A stretch of 11,245 nucleotides of DNA from an uncultured Ruminococcus sp. (GTDB lineage: Bacteria; Bacillota; Clostridia; Oscillospirales; Acutalibacteraceae): positions 1-11,245 of the forward strand of contig CALZCU010000006.1 of the NCBI GenBank assembly GCA_945632055.1, given 5' to 3'. The position numbers were made by a program, and so were the translations under genes. This document shows, piece after piece, positions 1 to 6,928 of the stretch. Under the pieces are notes generated by a model, which worked only from the letters and a program-made list of their open reading frames with translations, had not been told where the DNA came from and made no database searches. Positions within the stretch are counted from its first letter, which is position 1. Each line of letters opens with the position of its first letter.

Positions 1-141
1 TACAGCCAGGTTATTCATAGTTTAATTGGACTTAAAAACAACCTAATACAAGCAGGTAAATATACAGATGTTGTTGATTACTTGCTTGTTCGATTAATTT
101 CAGCCAAGAAAAAGAATATAAAGATTCGTATCAAAAAATGA
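1..141 (+). CDS. C-terminal fragment of an unrecognised protein (5' end outside window)
   Basis: An open frame runs from the first base to a TGA at 139-141, giving the last 46 residues of a protein whose start lies upstream. The fragment is mostly predicted helix (YSQVIHSLIGLKNNLI, then AGKYTDVVDYLLVRLIS) and ends in a strongly basic tail (AKKKNIKIRIKK). I do not recognise the family. The helical body and basic end would suit a small nucleic-acid-binding or accessory protein, but that is a guess. It is probably a real gene end because a strong intrinsic terminator starts 17 bases after the stop. It therefore belongs to a separate transcript from parA. Confidence 0.55.
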   Translation, partial: YSQVIHSLIGLKNNLIQAGKYTDVVDYLLVRLISAKKKNIKIRIKK

Positions 142-157
142 ATATATTATAGTACCA

Positions 158-191
158 ACCTACTCAGTCATTGGAGTAGGTATTTTTTTTT
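158..191 (+). terminator. Rho-independent terminator after the first gene
   Basis: A perfect 8-bp stem (ACCTACTC at 158-165 pairing with GAGTAGGT at 174-181) has an 8-base loop. One A later comes a run of nine T (183-191). This is a textbook intrinsic terminator, placed just after the stop at 141. It separates the upstream gene from the parA leader. Confidence 0.9.
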
Positions 192-214
192 GAAAAAATT
201 TTTTAAAATACCCT

Positions 215-235
215 GACAAATGGGTACCCTTTGTC
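215..235. promoter_or_regulatory. Near-perfect palindrome upstream of the parA leader (possible operator)
   Basis: GACAAA (215-220) and TTTGTC (230-235) are inverted copies flanking the self-complementary GGGTACCC (222-229). A single extra T at 221 breaks full symmetry. An alternative hairpin pairs TACCC (209-213) with GGGTA (222-226). A 12-base AAAAAATTTTTT block lies just upstream at 193-204. The place, between a terminator and the parA leader, fits a binding site for a repressor or for ParA/ParB autoregulation. I could not make out a clear -35/-10 pair nearby, so the promoter itself is unplaced. Confidence 0.4.
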
Positions 236-327
236 CAAATAGGTGAAGAGGTTATTTTTTCGAGCAATCTAAAAGACCTTTTCGCTGAACCTTGAAAACT
301 GAATATCACTTCATTGAGACTTTAATT

Positions 328-650
328 CTGATGATGTGCAAAAGCACGAGCCACAGCAGCGGTACGCCACGACCTCATATTAAGAGTGAGCGCTAATTCC
401 GTCTGCAAGTATCAGGTTGCCCCTGATATGGCGACGACAGTCAGAATGATAATGATACTCCTGTACGCAGCTCGGAGAGTTCCTCGGAGGGGTGAGATTC
501 CCGTGCAACGGTAAAGCAGACCGTTACTTAATGAAGTCCCAGATAGATTTATCTGTCCGCTGGGGGTGTTGAGGACAAGTACAGCGGAAAAGTTACATAG
601 CTGTTTTTGCAGGACAGCTATTACGGTGTAAAAACCTTAATGCACCGTGA
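328..650 (+). ncRNA. Candidate structured RNA leader upstream of parA
   Basis: This gene-free stretch is packed with inverted repeats, most of them perfect. They are GTGC/GCAC with an AAAA loop (336-347), CTCAT/GTGAG (374-378 with 386-390), TATCAGG/CCTGATA (410-416 with 422-428) enclosed by ATTC/GAAT (396-399 with 444-447), GGG/CCC (490-492 with 500-502), AACGGT/ACCGTT (507-512 with 520-525), AGATA/TATCT (541-545 with 550-554), TCCGCTG/CAGCGGA (556-562 with 582-588), ATAGCTGT/ACAGCTAT (597-604 with 614-621) and ACGGTG/CACCGT (623-628 with 643-648). Such density is more than an ordinary 5' UTR needs. It could be a cis-regulatory leader, an antitermination element or an independent RNA. I could not match it to a known RNA family by eye. 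The boundaries are approximate. Confidence 0.45.
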
Positions 651-674
651 CAAAATTTGAAAGGAGGAAAACGA

Positions 675-1499
675 ATGCCAAACTGCAAAACTATTGCTAT
701 ATGCAATCAGAAAGGCGGCGTCGGAAAGACGACAACCACAATGAATTTGGGCATTGGATTGGCTATGCAGGGCAAAAAGGTACTTCTTGTGGATTGTGAT
801 CCGCAGGGAGATTTAACAACCTGTTTAGGGTGGCAGAGAGTTGATGAGATACCTGTTACCATTGCCACAAAAATGCATGATGTAATCCGTGACGACAACA
901 CGGATGCTACAAGCGGAATACTTCACCATAACGAAGGTGTTGACCTGATACCTTCCAATACAGACCTGGAAGCGTTGGAAATGTACCTCGTTACGGCAAT
1001 GAGCCGTGAGAATATTCTGAAAAGCTATCTGAGTAAGGTGAAGTCTAACTACGATTATATTCTGATTGATTGCAGACCTTCACTCGGTATGCTGACGCTA
1101 AATGCATTAACGGCGGCTGACAGCGTTGTTATTCCTGTTCAGGCGCAGTATTTGCCTGCAAGAGCTATGACGCAGCTTTTACAGACCGTTACAAAAGTAA
1201 AGTCACATACCAACCCCAACTTGGCTGTTGACGGTATTTTGCTTACGCTTGTAGATAACAGGACGAACCTTGCCAAAAGCACGGTGGATGCAATTCGTGA
1301 CAACTTTGGAAGTGTAATCAGGATATATAAAACCAAAATTCCGATTGCAGTAAAAGTCGCAGAGGTAACTTCCAAGGGTAAAAGCATTTATGCTTATGAG
1401 CCGAACAGCAAGGTGGCATTGGCATACGCTGAATTTGCAAAGGAGGTGCTTTCGGATGGCAGAAAGAAAGAGCGACTTCGCACTGCCGACACTCGATGA
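675..1499 (+). CDS. parA: ParA-family partition ATPase
   Basis: This 274-residue protein is a ParA/Soj-type ATPase. It would bind DNA non-specifically in its ATP form and, with ParB, distribute the element to daughter cells. The deviant Walker A motif KGGVGKTT is at residues 13-20, with the signature lysine K13. The A' motif DCDPQG is at 40-45 and Walker B (YILIDCRPSLG) at 128-138. There is no N-terminal helix-turn-helix extension, as in small type Ib or chromosomal-like ParA proteins, and the length is normal for that class. The ATG at 675 is preferred over an upstream TTG at 657 because AAGGAGG (661-667) sits 7 bases before it. The gene follows the structured leader and overlaps parB by 44 bases, so the two are surely co-expressed. 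Confidence 0.95.
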   Translation: MPNCKTIAICNQKGGVGKTTTTMNLGIGLAMQGKKVLLVDCDPQGDLTTCLGWQRVDEIPVTIATKMHDVIRDDNTDATSGILHHNEGVDLIPSNTDLEALEMYLVTAMSRENILKSYLSKVKSNYDYILIDCRPSLGMLTLNALTAADSVVIPVQAQYLPARAMTQLLQTVTKVKSHTNPNLAVDGILLTLVDNRTNLAKSTVDAIRDNFGSVIRIYKTKIPIAVKVAEVTSKGKSIYAYEPNSKVALAYAEFAKEVLSDGRKKERLRTADTR

Positions 1500-2388
1500 C
1501 CTTTTCTCTACACAGCAGGAGCGAGAGGATGCAAAGCTTGAAAAGATAAGGAATATTCCGCTTGAACTGATTGATGATTTTCCCGACCACCCGTTTCATG
1601 TCAGAGATGACGAGGATATGGTGCAGCTTGTGGAGAGCATTAAGGCAAACGGAGTATTAACGCCTGCTGTTTTAAGGCAGAAAGAGGACGGAAGATATGA
1701 GCTTGTCAGCGGTCACAGGCGAAAGCGAGCTTGTGAGCTTGCAGGACTGACTACACTCAGAAGTGAGATAAAGGACTTAACCCGTGACGAAGCTATTGTA
1801 TATATGGTTGAGAGCAATTTTCAGCGTACAACAATACTTCCAAGCGAGAAAGCCTTTGCTTACAAAATGAGGTTAGACGCAATAAAGAGGCAAGGACAAC
1901 GTACAGATTTAACTTCTCGCCCAGTGGGCACGAAGTTATCAGTATCAAAGATTGCAAGCGATGTTGGTGATAGCGAAAGACAAGTCCACAGATATATCCG
2001 CTTGACAAATCTTGTTCCCGAACTTTTACAGCTTGTTGATGAGGGCAGAGTTAAAATGCGCCCTGCTGTTGAACTTTCATACCTTGATGAAGATTGCCAG
2101 CGTGATGTCGCCCTACAGATTGATATTAACGACTGTACACCGTCGCACGACCAGACAATCCGAATGAGGAAAATGTTTGAAAGCGGTAAGCTGACAGCAG
2201 AAGCTGTTGAAGCGATTATGTCGGAAGAAAAACCGAATCAGCGAGAGCGTATTGTGCTGCATGGTGACAGAGTGCGAAGCCTTATTCCCAAAAGCGTAAA
2301 GCTAAAGGACACAGAGGACTATGTTTGCAAGGCTTTGGAACACTACCGCAGATACCTGCGAAGCCGAGCAGAGCGTGACGGCAGGTAG
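1456..2388 (+). CDS. parB: ParB/Spo0J-family partition protein
   Basis: This 310-residue protein is the DNA-binding partner of ParA. Family landmarks are visible in order. The N-terminal ParB domain runs from about residue 30 to 125, with the GHRRKRA box at 87-93 (the CTP-binding arginine-rich motif of the family) and VESNFQR at 118-124. A helix-turn-helix region follows at about 162-185 (SVSKIASDVGDSERQVHRYI). A C-terminal segment (276-305, beginning LIPKS) resembles the tail of ParB proteins on mobile elements of Bacillota. I chose the ATG at 1456 over the ATG at 1390 because AGGAGG (1441-1446) lies 9 bases before it. The start lies inside the end of parA, which implies translational coupling. 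A 7-bp inverted repeat (2353-2359 with 2381-2387) spans the stop codon. Confidence 0.94.
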   Translation: MAERKSDFALPTLDDLFSTQQEREDAKLEKIRNIPLELIDDFPDHPFHVRDDEDMVQLVESIKANGVLTPAVLRQKEDGRYELVSGHRRKRACELAGLTTLRSEIKDLTRDEAIVYMVESNFQRTTILPSEKAFAYKMRLDAIKRQGQRTDLTSRPVGTKLSVSKIASDVGDSERQVHRYIRLTNLVPELLQLVDEGRVKMRPAVELSYLDEDCQRDVALQIDINDCTPSHDQTIRMRKMFESGKLTAEAVEAIMSEEKPNQRERIVLHGDRVRSLIPKSVKLKDTEDYVCKALEHYRRYLRSRAERDGR

Positions 2389-2456
2389 GACAAGTTATTT
2401 TTTTACTTTCCCCTTTCTCACACTCTATCCCCTTATACTACCTGAACTACCCGAAA

Positions 2457-2510
2457 AGAAAGATATATACTATCTCATAAATTAACCTTATCTCATAAAT
2501 ATATCTTTCT
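2457..2510. repeat. 12-bp inverted repeat enclosing two 12-bp direct repeats
   Basis: AGAAAGATATAT (2457-2468) and ATATATCTTTCT (2499-2510) are perfect inverted copies. Between and partly overlapping them are two identical direct repeats, TATCTCATAAAT at 2471-2482 and 2489-2500, repeating every 18 bases. The sequence is very AT-rich and lies in the 198-base parB-to-adhesin spacer. Possible roles are a centromere-like site for ParB, an operator for adhesin expression, or iteron-like replication DNA. The sequence alone cannot decide. The rest of the spacer (2389-2456) is a pyrimidine-rich stretch in which I see no gene. Confidence 0.55.
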
Positions 2511-2542
2511 CTAAAGGCAAACAAACGCAAATTTTATTTCAA

Positions 2543-2570
2543 CGGACAGAATTTAACTGTCCGATTTTTA
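2543..2570 (+). terminator. Terminator-like hairpin (possible attenuator) directly before the adhesin gene
   Basis: CGGACAG (2543-2549) pairs perfectly with CTGTCCG (2557-2563) around a 7-base loop, followed by ATTTTTA (2564-2570). The adhesin ribosome binding site GGAGGT starts at 2575, only 4 bases later. No promoter can fit between them, so any transcript of the adhesin must read through this hairpin. It could end parAB transcription, act as a regulated attenuator, or insulate the ribosome binding site. Confidence 0.7.
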
Positions 2571-2586
2571 TTATGGAGGTAAACCA

Positions 2587-5500
2587 ATGACAAAAGTTTT
2601 TAACAAGAGAAACGCAAAGAGAATTACTGCGGTTGTGCTCGCACTTATCTCTATCGTTTCAACAATTTTTATTCTTCCTGCAAATGCCGCCGCAAAAGAA
2701 GTAACAGTCACATTTGACTATGCTTACGACACAGGCGGAAACATCATAAAATTTGTAAAGTACACAGAACACGACGGATATGTAGTCGGAACAGTCGGAG
2801 AAGAATTGTGCAGGATTTATGCAGACGGAAAAGACGCATACTGCATTGAACCCGGTCATTCTCTCTTTTCAGGCAATACGCTGACAACTGATGCTTCGGC
2901 GGCTTGGAACGCTCTTTCAAAGGCACAGAAAAAGGCAGTAAATCTTGCACTTCTTTTCGGAAAGTCGGGAAGTGCATCAAGCCTTGTCGGTACAGACGGT
3001 CAGAAGTGGATTGCTACACAGCTTGTTGTGTGGGAGTTCTGCACAGGTTGTCGTGACGCATCAACATTTAAACTGAAAAATTCAAAGTTTATTGACGGCA
3101 TCACATCGGGCGGTGCAAACCCGAATGTAAAAACCAACTACAATAAAATCATCGCAAAACTTGAAGATTACAACACTATTCCCAGCTTTGCTTATGAAAC
3201 TTCTGCAAAGGCGAAGAGCAATGTCAATGAGTTAAAGTACAGTGACGGTAAGTATTCACTTACACTTACTGATAGCAACAATATTTTGTCAGACTATGAT
3301 TTCAAAACGACTGGCGGCGTTTCCGTTTCTGTTTCAGGGAAGAAGATTACGCTGACTTCAACAAAGGCTATTCTGGATACAGTTGTGTTCAGCGCAACGA
3401 AGAAAATGCCGAAGGTTACGACAACGCTGATTGCCTGCGGCAGCTCGTCAAAGCAGGATGTTGTAACAGGTGTTCAGTCTGATACTGAAACCAAGACGGC
3501 GTATTTTGCCGTAAAGACCTCAGCCGGAAGTCTGAAAATCGTTAAGACCTCGGATGACGGAAAGGTCGACGGAGTGAAATTCAAGATTACAGGTACTGAT
3601 AATTACAGTATGACGGTCACTACGAACTCAAAGGGTGAATTTCAGCTTGATGACCTCAAGGTCGGCACATATACCGTAACCGAGGTAACTGAGGATAAGT
3701 ACGAAACACAAAAGGCACAGCAGGTTAAGGTTGAAAGCGGAAAAACTGCAACCGTAAAATTTAGCAATGTTCTAAAGCGTGGTGAGCTTCAGGTTGTAAA
3801 GTCCTCTGAGGATAATTTCAATGCAGGCGTGAAATTCCACCTATACGGAACATCTTTATCCGGGGCAAATGTAGATGAATATGCTGTTACCGATAATTCC
3901 GGTGTTGCTGTTTTCAAAAATATCCTGGTAAGCGGTGACAAGCCATATACCCTTGAAGAAGTGGATACAGCTATTCGCTATGTTGTACCGAAATCGCAGA
4001 CAGCACCTATTACTTGGGATAAGGCGACAAAGAGAGAATTTACCAATACACTCAAAAAATTTACCGTTACAGTTGAAAAGAGCGATGCTGAAAAGAAGAA
4101 AGCACAGGGCGACGCTACACTTGCGGGAGCAAAGTACGGTATCTATGACGGCGATAAGTTAATTGATACCTACACAACTGATGAAAGCGGCAAATTCACG
4201 ACAAAGGAATATGTTTGCGGTGAAAACTGGACAATCAGAGAGATTGAACCATCAGAGGGATATTTACTTGATACAACTGTTTATAAGGTAGGTGCAGAAG
4301 CAAAAAATTACACGGTTGAGCATAATGTTATTTCTCTTGATGTAACCGAGGATGTTATTAAGGGTGATGTGGAAATCGTCAAGCATTGCGATGACGGACA
4401 GACCAAAATCGAAACTCCGGAAAAAGGAGCCGAATTTCAGCTTTTTCTCAAAAGCGCAGGCAGCTATGAAAATGCCAACCCGGATGAGCGTGATATCCTT
4501 GTATGTGACGAAAAGGGATATGCAAAATCAAAGAAGCTCCCCTACGGCACATACACAGTTCATCAGACCAAAGGCTGGGAGGGCAGAGATAAAATTGCCG
4601 ACTTTGATGTATTTATCTGCGACAACTCAAAGCCGTACAGCTATATCATCAATGATAAGATTTTTGAATCCTATATTAAGGTGGTTAAAGTGGATGCAGA
4701 ATCAGGAAAAACAATTCCCTACGCAGGGGCAGGATTTCAGATTTATGACTCCGATAATACTTTAATTACAATGTCGGTAAAATATCCGTCAAATATGACG
4801 ATTGATACTTTTTATACTGACAGCAACGGCAGCCTTATCACGCCTGAAAAGCTCGTTTACGGAAAGGGATACAAGCTTGTTGAGGTACAGGCTCCCTACG
4901 GATATGTCCTTGATAAAACACCTGTTTATTTTGATGTAACAAAGGAAAATTCTACAAACGAAGGCGGTGTTACTTTGATTAAGGTGAACAAAGCTAATGT
5001 CGCACAGAAGGGCAAAATCTCAATTTCAAAGGAAGGCGAGGTTTTCTACGGCGTAAATGTCAGCGGCGGCATTGATGAGAACGGCAACGAAATACCGACC
5101 GTCTATCAGCCTGTTTATGAAACGGCAGGACTTGAGGGTGCAACATACGAAATCCGTGCGGCAGAGGATATTATTACTCCTGACGGCACAATACACAATA
5201 AAAAGGGCGAACTTGTTGATACAGTTACCACAGGAAAGGACGGAATTGCTGTAAGTAAAACTCTTTACCTCGGTAAGTACAGCATTAAGGAAACTCACGC
5301 TCCATACGGAATGGTACTCAATGATGAAGTGCATATTGTAGAGCTTACCTATGCAGATCAGACCGTGAAGCTTACTGAGACAGCAACTTCATTTTTCAAT
5401 GACAGACAGAAAGTTAAGGTCAGCCTTGAAAAGTGGCTGGAAACCAATGAAGTGTTTGATATTGGTACAAACGAGGAAATAAAGAATATATCCTTTGGCT

Positions 5501-6780
5501 TGTTTGCAGAACAAGAAATTGTTTCGGCAAGCGGAACTTCTATTCCTGCTGACGGACTTATAGAAATTATCAATCTCGATGAAAAGGGCAACGGTTATGT
5601 GAATACAGACCTTCCGTTCGGCAGTTACTATGTTAAAGAGTTTTCAACGGATGAGCATTATATTCTCAGCGATAAAAAATATCCGGTTGTATTTGAATAC
5701 GAGGGTGAAAAGACGAGTACGGTTGAGCTGACTGTAAATGACGGTGAGCCTATCGCAAATAAACTTATCTACGGCTCGGTATCGGGCAGAAAAGTTGATG
5801 AAAACGGAGAACCTCTCGGCGGAGCTGTTATCGGATTGTTTAAATCCGCAGATGTTGAATTTACAGAGGAAAACGCAACCTTGACAACTGTTTCGGAGGA
5901 TGACGGAAACTTCAGCTTTACCGATATTCCTTACGGCATCTGGTATATCCGTGAAATCGAACAGCCGACAGGCTTCGTCCTCAATGACACGGTATATCCG
6001 GTTACCGTTAACGCTGACGGCGATGTTGTAGAAATTGAGATTGTCAATGAATTTATTCGTGGCAAAATCAAGACCACAAAGGTTGACGCTGACTATCCCG
6101 ATAATAAGCTGACAGGCGCAGTATTTGAGCTTTATTCCGACATTAATGCTGACGGCAAACTGGATAATAATGACGAACTTATCGGTGAAATCAAGGAAAC
6201 CGACACTGGTGTTTACGAAACGGACGACCTTGTTTACGGACACTATCTTGTAAAGGAGAAGAAGGCTCCTGACGGCTTTATTATTGATGAAAACATCTAT
6301 CCTGTTTTTGTTGAAACGGACGGCAAAACCTACGAGGTGGAAAATGAAGCAGGTAAGGGATTTTTGAATGAAGCGATGAAAGGCTCACTCAGAATCATAA
6401 AGACCTCATCAGACAAAAAGATTGAAGGTTTTTCTTTCCGTGTAACAGGTGAGAACGGATATGATGAAATCTTTAAGACCGACAAAAACGGAGAAATTCT
6501 TATTGAGGGATTACGAATCGGCAAGTATATAATTTCCGAGGTAAACAACGATGCATCAGCCGGTTATCTGCTTCCTGATGACAAGGTTGTTGAGATTGAA
6601 TACGGCAAGACCGCAAAGGTAGAAATGCACAACGAGAAAATTCACACTCCGAAAACAGGTGATGAGAGCAATCCAAACCTTTGGCTTATTCTCGGAGGTG
6701 CATCGGCAGTTGGTGTTGCGGCTTGTGCGACAGCTCTTATAAGAAAGAGAAAGAAAAACATCAAGGAGGCTGAAGAATGA
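2587..6780 (+). CDS. Sortase-anchored thioester/Cna-B repeat surface adhesin (SpaA-like)
   Basis: This 1397-residue protein should be secreted and covalently attached to the cell wall as an adhesin or fimbria-like stalk. It has a basic N-terminus and hydrophobic signal peptide, with probable cleavage near residues 34-36 (after PANA or PANAAA). A thioester-type domain follows, with Cys86 in YCIEPG and Gln145 in TQLVVWEF. In known thioester domains this Cys-Gln pair forms the reactive bond that attaches to host surfaces. About ten Cna-B/SpaA-like domains start near residues 314, 398, 490, 592, 694, 808, 942, 1062, 1158 and 1265. They show repeated lysine-bearing first strands and asparagine-bearing last strands, as needed for isopeptide bonds. 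The sorting signal is TPKTG (1354-1358), a variant of LPxTG, then a membrane segment (about 1365-1385) and a tail beginning RKRKK. The start has GGAGGT at 2575-2580. No sortase gene is in the window. Calling it conjugation-related is inference from context. Confidence 0.93.
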   Translation: MTKVFNKRNAKRITAVVLALISIVSTIFILPANAAAKEVTVTFDYAYDTGGNIIKFVKYTEHDGYVVGTVGEELCRIYADGKDAYCIEPGHSLFSGNTLTTDASAAWNALSKAQKKAVNLALLFGKSGSASSLVGTDGQKWIATQLVVWEFCTGCRDASTFKLKNSKFIDGITSGGANPNVKTNYNKIIAKLEDYNTIPSFAYETSAKAKSNVNELKYSDGKYSLTLTDSNNILSDYDFKTTGGVSVSVSGKKITLTSTKAILDTVVFSATKKMPKVTTTLIACGSSSKQDVVTGVQSDTETKTAYFAVKTSAGSLKIVKTSDDGKVDGVKFKITGTDNYSMTVTTNSKGEFQLDDLKVGTYTVTEVTEDKYETQKAQQVKVESGKTATVKFSNVLKRGELQVVKSSEDNFNAGVKFHLYGTSLSGANVDEYAVTDNSGVAVFKNILVSGDKPYTLEEVDTAIRYVVPKSQTAPITWDKATKREFTNTLKKFTVTVEKSDAEKKKAQGDATLAGAKYGIYDGDKLIDTYTTDESGKFTTKEYVCGENWTIREIEPSEGYLLDTTVYKVGAEAKNYTVEHNVISLDVTEDVIKGDVEIVKHCDDGQTKIETPEKGAEFQLFLKSAGSYENANPDERDILVCDEKGYAKSKKLPYGTYTVHQTKGWEGRDKIADFDVFICDNSKPYSYIINDKIFESYIKVVKVDAESGKTIPYAGAGFQIYDSDNTLITMSVKYPSNMTIDTFYTDSNGSLITPEKLVYGKGYKLVEVQAPYGYVLDKTPVYFDVTKENSTNEGGVTLIKVNKANVAQKGKISISKEGEVFYGVNVSGGIDENGNEIPTVYQPVYETAGLEGATYEIRAAEDIITPDGTIHNKKGELVDTVTTGKDGIAVSKTLYLGKYSIKETHAPYGMVLNDEVHIVELTYADQTVKLTETATSFFNDRQKVKVSLEKWLETNEVFDIGTNEEIKNISFGLFAEQEIVSASGTSIPADGLIEIINLDEKGNGYVNTDLPFGSYYVKEFSTDEHYILSDKKYPVVFEYEGEKTSTVELTVNDGEPIANKLIYGSVSGRKVDENGEPLGGAVIGLFKSADVEFTEENATLTTVSEDDGNFSFTDIPYGIWYIREIEQPTGFVLNDTVYPVTVNADGDVVEIEIVNEFIRGKIKTTKVDADYPDNKLTGAVFELYSDINADGKLDNNDELIGEIKETDTGVYETDDLVYGHYLVKEKKAPDGFIIDENIYPVFVETDGKTYEVENEAGKGFLNEAMKGSLRIIKTSSDKKIEGFSFRVTGENGYDEIFKTDKNGEILIEGLRIGKYIISEVNNDASAGYLLPDDKVVEIEYGKTAKVEMHNEKIHTPKTGDESNPNLWLILGGASAVGVAACATALIRKRKKNIKEAEE

Positions 6781-6866
6781 AAGTTATAATTGCCGTAGCA
6801 CTTCTTGTGTTTATCATCGGCGGCTTTATCTTTTTACAGATTAAAAATCACAACAAAAAGAAGTGA
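6777..6866 (+). CDS. 29-residue single-pass membrane microprotein coupled to the adhesin gene
   Basis: The ATG at 6777 overlaps the adhesin stop in an ATGA junction and is preceded by AAGGAGG (6763-6769) with a 7-base spacer, an ideal start. The product is a hydrophobic helix (about residues 2-21, starting MKVIIAVALLVFIIGG) followed by a basic tail (KNHNKKK). This predicts one membrane span with the tail in the cytoplasm. I do not recognise a family. Tight coupling to a sortase substrate suggests a helper for adhesin export, anchoring or membrane retention. Such short proteins are routinely missed by gene finders. A hairpin follows 12 bases after the stop, so this is the last gene of the adhesin unit. 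Confidence 0.75.
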   Translation: MKVIIAVALLVFIIGGFIFLQIKNHNKKK

Positions 6867-6877
6867 GAAACTATACG

Positions 6878-6910
6878 ACGGGCGGCTTTATTAAGACCGC
6901 CCGTTAGATT
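6878..6910 (+). terminator. Intrinsic terminator-like hairpin after the adhesin unit
   Basis: ACGGGCGG (6878-6885) and CCGCCCGT (6897-6904) form a perfect GC-rich 8-bp stem with an 11-base loop that may pair further inside. The following TAGATTTT run is weak in T, so termination may be partial. The next ribosome binding site begins only a few bases later (about 6914), leaving no room for a separate promoter. Downstream genes therefore probably depend on read-through. Confidence 0.65.
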
Positions 6911-6928
6911 TTGAAGGGAATATATGAA

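Noticed and set aside
281..327. ACCTTGAAAACTGAATA stretch resembling rRNA spacer sequence
   Set aside because: Short similarity only. No rRNA or tRNA sequence is next to it, so there is no support for a ribosomal operon remnant.
328..350. CTGATGA followed by a GTGC-AAAA-GCAC hairpin, like the start of a hammerhead ribozyme
   Set aside because: The core needs GAA(A) after stem II, but the sequence there is GAG, and no clear stems I and III with a cleavage site follow. Likely chance similarity within a structured leader.
331..396. Short frames of about 22 residues in the leader (starts at 331 and 446)
   Set aside because: Neither has a ribosome binding site, and both cross the predicted stems. 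No sign of a real leader peptide.
483..525. GGGGTGAGATTCCC segment, faintly like part of a cobalamin riboswitch
   Set aside because: The rest of the cobalamin core, including the CCCGC-type segment and the B12 box, is absent. No vitamin-related gene follows.
1390..1455. Upstream ATG extension of parB to 1390
   Set aside because: No ribosome binding site there. The extra residues do not resemble ParB, and AGGAGG at 1441-1446 clearly serves the ATG at 1456.
2353..2404. 7-bp inverted repeat over the parB stop plus a T-run at 2398-2404 as a terminator
   Set aside because: The loop is 21 bases long and the T-run begins 10 bases after the stem, so it does not fit an intrinsic terminator.
5644..6243. 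Long (199-residue) open frame on the minus strand within the adhesin
   Set aside because: It is a shadow of the adhesin reading frame: no convincing ribosome binding site, no recognisable family, Cys/Asn/Ile/Val-rich composition typical of antisense translation.
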